64,000 bases of DNA, taken from the NCBI RefSeq assembly GCF_019320115.1, contig NC_089584.1:99993792-100057791 (forward strand), written 5' to 3'. The stretch comes from Miscanthus floridulus (lineage: Eukaryota; Streptophyta; Magnoliopsida; Poales; Poaceae). Of this stretch, positions 1 through 10,472 are shown piece by piece. The notes below the pieces were generated by a model that saw only the letters and a program-made list of their open reading frames with translations, did no database searches and was not told where the DNA came from. The stretch's first letter is position 1, and each line of letters begins with the position of its first letter. Both the position numbers and the translations under genes were made by a program.

Positions 1-109
1 GTCGGATGAAGATAATTTTTATATGTAAATTGTAGATCTCAATGAGATCTACAACTTTATAGTTTTGAGTTTTTTCATTTGAGGACGTTAAGAGGCTCAA
101 AAAATAATT

Positions 110-270
110 TAAAATTTCGGCGCCTCCCAAAAATAGAAAACCGCTTTTGAAACCGGCCGAGGACCAAATTCGTCCGGTTTTGATAGTTGGAGGGTGTTTC
201 TTGACCGGTTTCATAGTTGAAGGTTGAAAATCGAACTTTGGTGCAAGTTGAGGGTGGTAAAGTGTACTTT
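110..270. repeat. Dispersed repeat, copy 1
   Basis: The stretch running from the words AGAAAACCGCTTTTGAAACC to TGTACTTTACCC recurs at about 46108-46255 with scattered substitutions. No terminal inverted repeats or coding potential were recognised, so this is probably the edge of an undescribed or unrecognised repeat family. Both copies are followed by sequence that does not match. Confidence 0.7.
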
Positions 271-510
271 ACCCTTTTATCTAACAACAAATTAGCGAAC
301 AATACTTTTAAGTCTGACTTATCAGCGAAACGAATAGGACCGTATCATCGAGCACTATGTAGTAGTACGAAATTGTGGAGGCGAACAACGGCAATTACTA
401 TCGTCTTTGACAAATGATGCAACTACTACCATCGTCTCTCACAAATGATGATGAAAATTGGTATATAATCATATATATTGTGACGCACTACTTGTAGTGA
501 AATATATAGG

Positions 511-751
511 ATGTGTTTAGTTCCAGGAAGTTGGAATTTGGGGTTACTGTAGCACGTTCATTTTTATTTGACAAATAGTGTTCAAACATGGATTAATTAG
601 GCTCAAAACGTTCGTCTCGTAATTTCCCACCAAATTGTGCAATTAGTTTTTTTTCGTCTACATTTAATGCTCTATGCACGGGCCGCAAACATTCGATGTG
701 ACAAGTACTGTAGCACTTTTTAGAATATTAGGGTAAAACTAAACAAGGGCA
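511..751. mobile_element. MITE of the GTTTAGTT/AACTAAAC family, copy 1
   Basis: The element begins with GTGTTTAGTTCC and ends with AAACTAAACAAGGGC, giving short terminal inverted repeats. The interior has the conserved words CTGTAGCAC, TTAATTAGGCTCAAAA, CGTCTCGTAA and GTGCAATTAGTTTT. Related copies occur at 15955-16179, 45194-45440 and 58104-58382 in this window. It is non-coding and non-autonomous. I do not assign a superfamily with confidence. Confidence 0.75.
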
Positions 752-976
752 TAATGGTCGAGGAGAAAGAGAAACCGACCGGCGGACGGCAGAATTCAAC
801 TGTACGGGTCACGGCGCGTTGTCGTTGCCGCGGGTACGTCTTTCCTCTCCGCTGGATCCTCTTCCTCGCCGACCACAGATGACAGATGCATGCATATCCA
901 TGTTACCAACAACCGCCGGATCCACAGAGGAGATTTTGATCGATGACGCATGCAAGTTTCATTGCATTACCTACTA

Positions 977-1166
977 CTCCCCCGTCCTAAGATATAAGAC
1001 ATAACTACCTCTATTTAAAAATCAAGAAACACATTTAATTTTCTCTTAAAACACCAGTAATACTACATCGATATACGTGTTTTTAGAGAGAGTATGCCTT
1101 ACATTATAGGTATGAAATATAAATAAAAAGTACGTAATTATGCCTTATATAATAAGACGGAGAGAG
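977..1166. mobile_element. Stowaway-like MITE, degenerate
   Basis: A TA dinucleotide flanks an element starting CTCCCCCGTCCTAAGATATAAG and ending CTTATATAATAAGACGGAGAG before another TA. The termini are imperfect inverted repeats of the CTCCCTCCGT type, and the interior is AT-rich and non-coding. TA target duplication and this terminus are diagnostic of Stowaway (Tc1/mariner-derived) MITEs. Confidence 0.7.
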
Positions 1167-1340
1167 TACCTACCTTAGCTTTAAGCCTAGCAGCTCTTTT
1201 ACTCGGTCTCAGCCTCTCTCACGTGTCCTTGTGGCCGCTAGCCAGTTTAGCTTGTGTTTTTTCCTGCTAAAAAAGAAAAGCTTAGCTTGTGTTTCACATG
1301 AATCGTTACATAAGCGAATGCGATGCGAGCAGATATCGAG

Positions 1341-1389
1341 CACCGACTCCGACTCCGACTCCGACTCCGACTCCGACTTCGACTCCGAG
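1341..1389. repeat. (CCGACT)n hexanucleotide microsatellite
   Basis: About eight near-perfect copies of CCGACT/CGACTC run in tandem, with one C-to-T interruption near the right end. All forward frames read through it as dipeptide-like runs, which explains several spurious short open frames. There is no sign of a real gene. Confidence 0.9.
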
Positions 1390-1604
1390 TCTCCGAGCCC
1401 TGGCCTACCAGACCAACCATCAACCGCGCGTGTTGCCTATGCTGGGCAAACACCTATCGGAATCATCAGAGTAGGACTCGACATGACCACCGTACAAGGA
1501 GTGTATGATCGACCTGGCCACATCCATCGTGACGGCCAAACGAGTGAACCAGAGTGAAATATCGGACTCCATCGGCTTCAACGTTACTGTATTCTAGTAC
1601 CATA

Positions 1605-3180
1605 CGAAAACATCTATGTCCCTGGTTAGGTTTCGGTAATTAATAACGACATAATATTACTATGAGTAACGTGTGTTTTTCAGAGGCAATTTGAATTAGG
1701 TCATGGTAATAGAAATTGATTGGGCAATCATAGTTGTCATGCCTCTGTCGATGAAAAACGTTTCGGTTTTCAAATAATGGACGACAAGGCTAAGGACGGA
1801 CTAGTTCTAATTGCCGTTTAGTGTTGGAGAGACACTTAGAGTAGTTTAGGATCTTGTTTTTCCTTTGGCCGTACTATTAAGGGGGTATAGACTAGTAGCT
1901 TGACCTAGGTAAGTCTAGTGGGTTATGTGTGGTGCACACTTGTCAAACCTAGCACAAGGTAGCTCAGAAATAGCCCTAAGATCAATTGGAGTAAACTTCA
2001 TTCACATAAGATTTTGAGTTGGAAGTGAATGGAGGGCCAAATGATTGACCGGACGCTGGTCTGGTTGTGACCGGACGCTGGAGGGTGAGTTCGGTCAGTT
2101 CATTTGATCAACTGAAGTCGTCTGGTACTGACCAGACGCTGAGTGAAGGTGGACCGGATGCTGGGTACCTGCGTCCGGTCAACTCCAGAGTGGTTCCAGA
2201 GAGACTTTTTTCCTGACCGGACGCGTCTGGTAGGTGCTGACCGGACTCTGGGTGCCAGCGTTCGGTCAACAACAGTAAGGTTCTAGAGAGTGTTTTTCTT
2301 GACCGGACGCGTCCGGTCAGTGCTGACCGGACGCAAGTCAAAGTTCGGTCAAAGCTTAACGGCTCTTTTCTGACACAGTGACGGGTATAACTGATCGTAG
2401 CGTTCGGTCACCCCGCAGAGTGATGTCTCAGTCTCCAAACGTTATGTTTTGAATGATGGGGTATAAATACTTACTCCACTCGTTCGAGGAAGGTCTCTTA
2501 CCCATTTGTTCAGCTGAGAAACACATTTGAAGTGCAAGGGAGAGTAAGAGCCTAGTGAGGTGATTGAGATTTGAGAATCCAAGATTAAGGACCTCATTAG
2601 TGCATAGAGAGTAGCAAGTGTGCATCAACCCTTCTCATTAGGCTTATCTTGGTCAAGTGAGAGTTTGTGCTTGTTACTCTTGGTGATCGCCATCACCTAG
2701 ACGGCTCGGTGGTGATTGGGAGCTTGGTGATCATCTGGCGGAGCTCGTGGATGACCCAAGTCAAGTGGTAAGCGGTTGTGGGCGATTCACTGCGACGGAG
2801 TGTCAAAGAATCAGCCCGTAAAGAGAACTTGATCATTGCGCGGATCAAGGAGGAGCTACACCCTTGTGCGGGTGCTCCAACGAGGACTAGTAGGGAGTGG
2901 CGACTCTTCGATACCTCGAGAAAACATCACCGCGTTTCTTTTCCTCTCTTTACTTTGAGCATTTACATTTGAGCAATTCATTTCATGTCTTTATATTCCT
3001 AGATTTACCATACTAGAGTAGGATTAGAACCTAGAGTGCAAAACTTTTGTGCGGTAGAAAAATAGAAACACATTCTAGGCATAAGGGGTGAAGTGGGCTA
3101 AGTGTAGGGTTTAATTATTGCAAAGAATTTTGAATTTATCCAATTCACCCCCCCCCCTCTTGGGCATCTTGATCCTTTCA
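1605..3180 (+). repeat. 5' LTR of the SIRE element
   Basis: It aligns with 13425-15047 along its whole length. The start is CG where the partner has the canonical TG, and the end is CTTTCA. U3 (about 2045-2410) contains many copies of a GACCGGACGC-like word in both orientations. A TATA box, TATAAATA, lies at about 2462. The right end has a run of C next to TCTTGGGCATCTTGATCC. It is shorter than the 3' LTR, mainly because one GACCGGACGC-rich block is missing. Confidence 0.92.
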
Positions 3181-3200
3181 ATTGGTATCAGAGCCTCGTG
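3181..3200 (+). other. Primer-binding site, initiator tRNA-Met type
   Basis: Directly after the LTR comes ATTGGTATCAGAGCC. TGGTATCAGAGC is the standard Copia PBS complementary to the 3' end of plant initiator tRNA-Met. Confidence 0.9.
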
Positions 3201-3233
3201 CTCGCTAAATTAGGCTTAACCGCCTTGAGCAAG

Positions 3234-5635
3234 ATGTCCCACGGGGATGGACCCCCTCCTATCTTTGAGGGAGATGATTTTTCTTATTGGAAAATTCGTA
3301 TGGAGGCTTATCTAGAAGCTTTAGATATTGGAGTTCTTAGAGCTGCCTCATAAGGTTTTCCAAAACCTAAGGATCCCACGAAACCTTCAAGGTGATGAGG
3401 TTAATTATGAGAAGTGGAATGCAAAGGCTAGAAACACCCTCTTTAGAGGTCGTTGCAAAGATATTTTTAACCGTGTGTGGAACCACAAAGACACTCATGC
3501 ACTATGGTCGAACATTTGTGTGCTCCATTAGGAAACAAAGAGTGAGTGTGAGGAACGCTACCACCTTGTTATGAAAAAGCTTAATTCATTTGAGATGCTT
3601 CCTAAAGAAAGTGCTAATAAGATGTATTCATGCTTGAATGTTCCTGTAGAGGAAGTCAATGGGCTTGGACTCACACAAATGCAACCCTCCGATGTTGTAA
3701 GAAAGATCTTGAGTGTCCTCCCCATTGATAAATATGGGTATATTGTGACGGTGCTTCATTAAGGTGATCTTTCCACCGCTACACCAACTCAAATATTGGG
3801 GAAGATCAATACACATGCACATCATACCACAAGATGTCTCTTCTTCCACCAAGAAGAAAGATTTGGCATTCAAGGCTAGCCAAGAGAAGAAGGGCAAAGT
3901 AAGAGTTGATCATGATAGCTCAAGTGATGATAAAATTGATGATGCAAGTCTTGCTCTCATGGTGAGAAGAACCGCCAAGATGCTCAAGAAACTTAACAAG
4001 AATGGTATCAAGATTGATGGCAAAAGAAATTCTTCACTAGCAATAGAAGAAAGCCCATCTCCAAAATGGATTGCTATAATTGTGGAGAAATTAGTCATCT
4101 AGCTCATCAATGCCCCAAACCCAAGAAAGACAAGTACAAGAAGAAGTACAAGGGCAAGAAAGATGACTCAAGTGATGAAGAAGATGAGAAAAAAGAACAA
4201 GCCATACAAGAAGAAGGATGGCAAGAAGAAGGAATTCTACAAGAAGAAGAATGGCAAAGCATATATTGTTGGTGATTGGCTCATGGATATTTATTCATCA
4301 AGTGGCTCGTCCGATGATGAAAGTGAGAATGAGAACGAGAAGGTGGATGCTATTGTAATTGATTCTTCACTATCTTCACCGACACCGCCGCTGTCATTCT
4401 CTACACACCTATGCCTTATGGCCAAGGGTGAACGAAAGGTACAAAATGATGATGATAGTAGTGGTGATGATAGTTCTAGCAATGATGAAAGTGGTAGTGA
4501 TAGTGATGAAGAATTTGAATCACCTTCTTATGATGATCTTGTCAAGTTGCTAAATCAATACACTAAAATCATTAGAAAGACAAGAGCTAAAAATAAAAAG
4601 CTAGAACTTGAGAAGGACTCATTCTTAGCAAAATATGACATAGTCAAAAAAGCTAGTGTTGAGTTTAGAGAAGAAAATAAAATTATGTCATCCAAACTCA
4701 AGGAGCTCAAATGCTCTAAAAAGGAGCTTAGAGAAAAATATGATAAACTTGAGGGGATACATAATGAGCTCACCACTAGCTACAATTTGCTAAAAGAAGA
4801 GTACACCAATCTCAAGGTTAATCATGATAATCTTGTTCTTTCTAATGAGTCATTATACAATGAGCCACATGATGCTACTAACAATGTTGTTAAGATTGAT
4901 ATAGCTACATCATGTGATGACTTGAGTGTTGAGAGCATTGAGCAAGGTTCTAGTAGCAAAGGCAAGAAAGTGGTTGAGTTCGACAACTATGATGAGTATG
5001 TCAAGCTCAAGAACGAGAATAAAAAGCTCAAGAAAGATCTTGAAAAGCTATCAACCACCAACACAATTGTGATAGAGAATCTTGACCATGATTGTGATAT
5101 AGCTCTTGAGAATGAGAAGATTAAAGAAGAGAATAAGAGACTCAAGATGGAGAAAAATCATGATGAATTGAGAGAAGAAAACAAGAAGCTCAAGTTGGAG
5201 AAAGAACATCTCAAGACCGGGTTGAGCAAATTCACAAGAGGCCAATATCTCCAAAGTGAGCTACTCATGAACACCGTGATGAAGATGGATAGAAGTGGTA
5301 TTGGGTACTTAGCAAATCAAGAGAAGAAAGTTCAAGCTCAACATCAACAACAACTCAAGTCAAAGCCTAAGCCAAAGAGATATTTTGAGTGTGGACAAGA
5401 TGGTCACTTTGCCCATGAGTGTCAAACTCCACCACCACAACCCTTGTCCAAGCATGCTAGACCCTTTGCCTTCAATGCTCATTACATGCTTAGAAAGGAT
5501 TCTAGTAGAAAAATGAAAGTCATATTCTTAGGTTCTCCCAACAAGAATAGGCCTAAGAAAATTTGGGTTGTAAAGTCACTAGTTAAGAAAGTCAAGGGCC
5601 CCCATCAAGTTTGGGTCCCTAAACAACAAGCTTGA
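3234..5635 (+). pseudogene. SIRE gag (nucleocapsid/capsid), broken
   Basis: An ATG at 3234 opens a gag-like frame that stops at TAA 3351-3353. Homologous sequence continues in other frames through stops at 3529-3531 and 3760-3762 and at least two frameshifts. A complete CCHC zinc knuckle (CX2CX4HX4C) is encoded near 4069-4110. The longest open piece, 4163-5635 (490 codons), is Lys/Glu/Ser-rich and strongly coiled-coil, and carries a second knuckle near 5390-5430 in which the first Cys has become Tyr. The SIRE group is known for large gag proteins. Gag would package element RNA, but no intact product is possible from this copy. Confidence 0.88.
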
Positions 5636-5649
5636 TCTATTGTGTGTAG

Positions 5650-8600
5650 GTGAACTACAAGACTAGTGGAAGTCATTGGGTTATTGATAGTGGTTGCACT
5701 CAACATATGACCGGTGATCCTCGTATGTTCACCTCACTAGATGAAGAAGTAGATGGTCAAGAAATGATTACATTTGGTGACAATTCAAAGGGCAAAGTTG
5801 CAATATCAAATGATCATTCAATATCAAATGTGCTATATGTTGCTTCATTGAGCTTCAACTTGCTATCCGTTGGTCAATTGTGTGATCTTGGCTTTCAATG
5901 CTTGTTTACCGAGAAAGAAGTGGTTGTATCAAAGAAAGCTAATGATCAAGTTATATTCAAGGGTTTTAGATACAACAACCTATATCTAGTGGATTTCACC
6001 TCCGAAGATGCCAACTTGAAGACGTGCTTATTCACCAAAATATCACTTGGGTGGCTATGGCATAGAAGACTTGCTCATGTTGGGATGAGCTCACTCAAGA
6101 AGCTAATGAAGAATGAATTGGTGAGAGGTTTGAAGGATGTGAAATTTGAGAAGGACAAACTTTGTAGTGCATGTCAAGATGGCAAGCAAGTTGCAAACAC
6201 TCATCCTACAAAAGCTTACATGTCAACAACAAGAGTGCTAGAGCTTCTTCACATGGATCTATTTGGACCAACAACTTACAAGAGTTTGGGAGAAAATCTC
6301 TATTGTCTTGTGATAGTTGATGACTACTCTAGATATACTTGGGTGTTCTTCCTTCATGACAAGACCGAAGTAGCCTCATGTTTCAAGAAGTTTGCCAAGA
6401 GAGCACAAAATGAATTTAAAGTGAAACTCAAGAAGATAAGAAGTGACAATGGAAAAGAATTTGACAACACAAACATTGAAGCATATTGTGATAAAGTTGG
6501 AATCAAGCATGAGGTCTCCGCAACATATACTCCTCAACAAAATGGTGTAGTAGAGAGAAAGAATCGGACACTTATCACACTTGCAAGAACAATGCTTGAT
6601 GAGTACAATACACCTAAAGCTCTATAGGCGGAAGCTATCAACACCGCATGTTATGCATCCAATCGCCTATTTCTTAAAAAGTTTCTTGACAAGACCCCTT
6701 ATGACTTGCTCAATGGGAAGAAGCCGGATGTATCATTCTTTCGAGTGTTTTGTTGCAAATGCTACATCTACAAGAAGTGGCAACACCTAGGAAAGTTTTA
6801 AAGACGTTGTGATATTGGCTTTCTTGTTGGTTACTCATCAAAGTCCAAAGCATATCAAGTATTTAATCATGCCACCGGCTTGGTTGAAGAAACATATGAT
6901 GTGGAATTTGATGAATCTAACGGCTCCCAAGGAGCACATGAGAATCTTGATGATGTAGGTGATGAATCATTGAGGGAGGCCATGAAGAACATTCTGGTTG
7001 AAGACATCAAGCCCAAAGATGATGAAGATGATGTACAAGTGATTGATCCACCGTCTTCATCAAATGTGCCACAAGATGATGATAAAGATGGGAGAGTAGA
7101 AAATGAAGATACTCATGTCTCTCATGATCAAATGGTGGCACAAGCTCAAGATGTTGATGCTCCACAACCTCCCCCTCAAGTGGTTGATAGAAGGAATTTA
7201 CCCCTACTACAAGCACATCCACAAGATCTCATCATAGGGAGTCCTTTAAATGGTGTAATGACTCGCTCTCAAAAACTTGCTTCATTTATTGAACATCACT
7301 CATTTATTTCTTGCATTGAGCCTAAAAAGATAGAAGAAGCTCTTCAAGATCCGGATTGGATAAATGCCATGCATGAAGAGTTGAACAACTTCACCCGCAA
7401 TAAAGTTTGGACACTTGAAGAACGACCACAAGGTGCAAGAGTCATTGGGACAAAGTGGGTGTTCCGCAACAAGCAAGATGATCAAGACATTGTTGTGAGG
7501 AACAAGGCAAGACTAGATGCAAAGGGGTTCTCTCAAGTTGAAGGGTTGGATTTTGGAGAGACCTTTGCACCAGTTGCAAGACTTGAAGCCATTCGTATCC
7601 TCCTTGCATATGCATCACATCATGAAATAAAATTATATCAAATGGATGTTAAAAGTGTATTTTTAAATAGTTTCATAAATGAACTAGTCTATGTTGATCA
7701 ACCTCCCGGATTTGAAGACCCTAGATATCCTAATCATATTTATAAGTTGTTCAAGGCGCTATATGGGCTTAAGTAAGCCCTAAGAGCTTGGTATGAGCGC
7801 CTTCAGGATTTCCTCATTGAGAAGGGCTTCACCATTGGGAAGATCGATACTACACTATTCACCAAGAAGCTTGATGGAGAGATCTTCGTTTGTCAAGTAT
7901 ATGTTGATGGTATCATAATTGGCTCATCAAATGAAGACTATTGCAAAGAGTTTGGTGAATTGATGTCAAAGGAGTTCGAGATGTCTATGATTGGAGAGCT
8001 TATATTCTTTCTTGGTTTTCAAGTCAAGCAAATGAGAGAAGAGATTTTCATCTCTCAAGAAAAATACATCAAGGACCTTCTCAAGAGGTTCAAAATGGAT
8101 GAATGTAAGCCAGTCAAGACACCAATGACATCTAATGGACATCTCGATCTAGATGAGGGAAGTAAATCGGTTGATCAAACTCTCTACCGTTCTATGATTG
8201 GTAGTTTATTATACTTGACCGCATCTAGGCCCGACATCATGTTTAGTGTGTGTATGTGTGCTAGATTTAAAGCTAATTCTAAGGAGGCCCGACATCATGT
8301 TTACCGTTAAAAGAATTTTTAGGTACCTTAAGCACACACACCAAGCATTGGTCTTTGATATCCCAAAGGAGCTAGATTCCAATTAGTTGGCTAATTCGAT
8401 TCTGATTATGCCGGTTGCAAAATTGATATAAAAAGCACATCCGGAGGGTGCCATTTGCTTGGTAGATCACTAGTGTCTTGGACCTCCAAGAAGCAAAATA
8501 GTGTGTCTTTGTCCACCGTCGAGGCGGAATACATTGTCGCGGGTGCTTGTTGTGCACAAATTCTTTATATGAAGCAAACTTTGCTAGACTATGGTGTAGT

Positions 8601-8910
8601 TCTAGAAAAAGTACCTCTTTTGTGTGACAATGAGAGCACGGTAAAGCTTGCTAATAATCTAGTTCAAAACTCTCACACCAAGCACATAGATATCCGCCAT
8701 CACTTTCTTAGAGATTATGTTGCTAAAAATGATATATCACTAGAAGGTGTAAGGATCGAGGATCAATTGGCAGATATCTTCACTAAACCGCTAGTTGAGG
8801 CTACATTTTGTCGGTTGAGGAATGAGCTCAATGTGCTTGACTTTAGTAACTTCACTAAAAATAAGCTTGTGTTGTCCCTTGCATTGCATTGTAATATAAA
8901 ACATGTTTAA
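5650..8910 (+). pseudogene. SIRE pol: protease, integrase, RT, RNase H, broken
   Basis: Domains in order: an aspartic protease with DSG followed by CTQHMT (about 5685-5710); the GAG-pre-integrase zinc-binding region with WHRRLAH (about 6055); the integrase core with HMDLFGP, DDYSRYTWVF and SDNGKEF (6245-6630); reverse transcriptase (about 7320-8310); and RNase H (about 8400-8850) ending with a QLADIFTKPL motif. Stops at TAG 6625-6627 and TAA 7774-7776, a frameshift around 6780-6880 and another near 8310 break the frame. The RT active-site box reads YVDG rather than YVDD, so catalysis would be lost even without the stops. The reading order identifies Copia and not Gypsy. Confidence 0.93.
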
Positions 8911-10472
8911 TTTTTGGTAATGCACTTAGGGCTTGTCTAACATGGTTAAGATAACCACCGAAAGGCGTGTGAAGAAGCTTAACCTTGGATCAAACTTGAC
9001 AAGCAACTAGATGTACTTTCAAGTATTGCATTACATGTGCATGCGTGTTGCTTTGTCATTTTTTTGGTTATCTTTTGAGTACCCGCTGTGTTTGTTCACA
9101 AATAGGGAGAGCATTTGAAGCTCCTATTGATCATAAAACCCTCTTGTGTGGTCACATGATGCTCCTCGCCTCTTTTATTGCATATTTTCTTAAAAAGAAT
9201 TATAGCCTAAGGCAAAATACTTTGGAAAATTTGAGGGTTTGAGAGAGGTCTCTCACATCAGTCCTAATTGATGTTTATTTGCGTCTTATTAAAGTTGGGA
9301 CTTGATTGGGAACAGGCAGCGCGAAGGAACATTGAAGATTTGCTGAAAAATGGTGATTGGACGCTGCATAGTGTTTTCTAGCGTCCGGTGTGAAGGTGAT
9401 CCTGCGTCCGGTCAAACGAAGAAGATGATGTCAGGATCGACCGGACTCTGTGGTGCGTCCAATCATGAGGCACCTAATGCGTCTGGTCGTGACCTGAGGG
9501 GTTTTGGACCTCTCAGTTGTCGATCGGACTCTGAGTGGTTGTGTCCGGTGTGAAGTTGGCCCTACGACTGGTCCAACGAAGAAGATGTTAGGGTCGATCG
9601 GACTCTGTTGAGCGTCCAATCACGAAGGACCAGACACGTCCGATCGTGATTTGAGGGATTTTGGACCTCTCTGTTGTCGACCGGACTCAGGGTGGTAGCG
9701 TCCGGTCCTTGTCACCGGTGCGTTCGGTCAGTTGAATCCACATGGATCCAGATTCCTTTTCTTTCCTTATCTGTCATGCGGGGGCCACTATTTATCTTCC
9801 CTCATCACGCACCCACGCCCGCGATTGCTTCACGCTGCCATGCCACCGCACCCGCGCCCATGATTGCCTCTCGCCGCCGTGGCACCTCGCCGTGCCTACG
9901 CTTGCCCTAGCCGCATCCACACCCGCGCCAACCTCGTGCCGCCATGTCCGCATCTACACTGCCCCGCCGTGCCTTCCTAGCTGCACCACCACCGTGCCTA
10001 CGCTTCCATAGTCTCCGTCATAGAGCCGCCACGCCCATGCCTAGCTCGCGCTACACCGCCGCTTCAGCTAGCAGAGCCTACATTGCACTGCCACGCCCTC
10101 TCGACAGCCGCGCCGCTTCGTGACGCCTAACCCTAGCCCTAGGCGTATCCTTGTCAATTCCAATGGTGCCCCATGATCCTTACCTTTGCTTGTCGATCAC
10201 CGGATCATCAGATTTCATCAGGTAGCAAGCCATCGTTTTCAATTTCTCATCTACTGCTTGCTTCTTAGGGTTACTCACCTCTAGATGAATATATTGATTA
10301 TTTATATTTCCTATCTATTACATCGTGCAACGAGTCGGTGCCCTTGTGGTTGATTTGGCAGTTGTCAGTAAACTCGGGGCTAGGCCTGCGAGTACGGATT
10401 GAGGCCAAGCCTCACGAGTGTCAGTCGGCTGTTGTTTCCTGCCAGTGGCAGTAATTCTTGTCAGCTTCAGCA
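8911..10472 (+). other. SIRE spacer between pol and third ORF, with CCGGAC-rich block
   Basis: No coding frame is convincing. Positions about 9350-9735 hold another cluster of GACCGGACTC/GCGTCCGGTC-like words resembling those of the LTR U3. From about 9750 to 10150 the sequence becomes C-rich (CCGC, CACGCC) and has long but low-complexity frames that I regard as spurious. Confidence 0.6.

Larger units (their letters stand above)
1..976. other. Intergenic DNA without a gene
   Basis: I see no credible coding region here; the open frames are short and lack domain signals. Positions 110-270 carry a dispersed repeat with a second copy at about 46108-46255 (listed separately), and 511-751 is a MITE. 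The rest looks like ordinary AT-rich grass intergenic DNA. Confidence 0.6.

Noticed and set aside
1231..1557. 108-codon ORF with Ser/Asp repeats
   Set aside because: It is the translation of the CCGACT microsatellite; other frames are equally open and no domain is visible.
9674..10011. Pro/Thr/Cys-rich ORFs in the SIRE spacer
   Set aside because: Low-complexity C-rich DNA within the retrotransposon spacer; no homology signal or start context.
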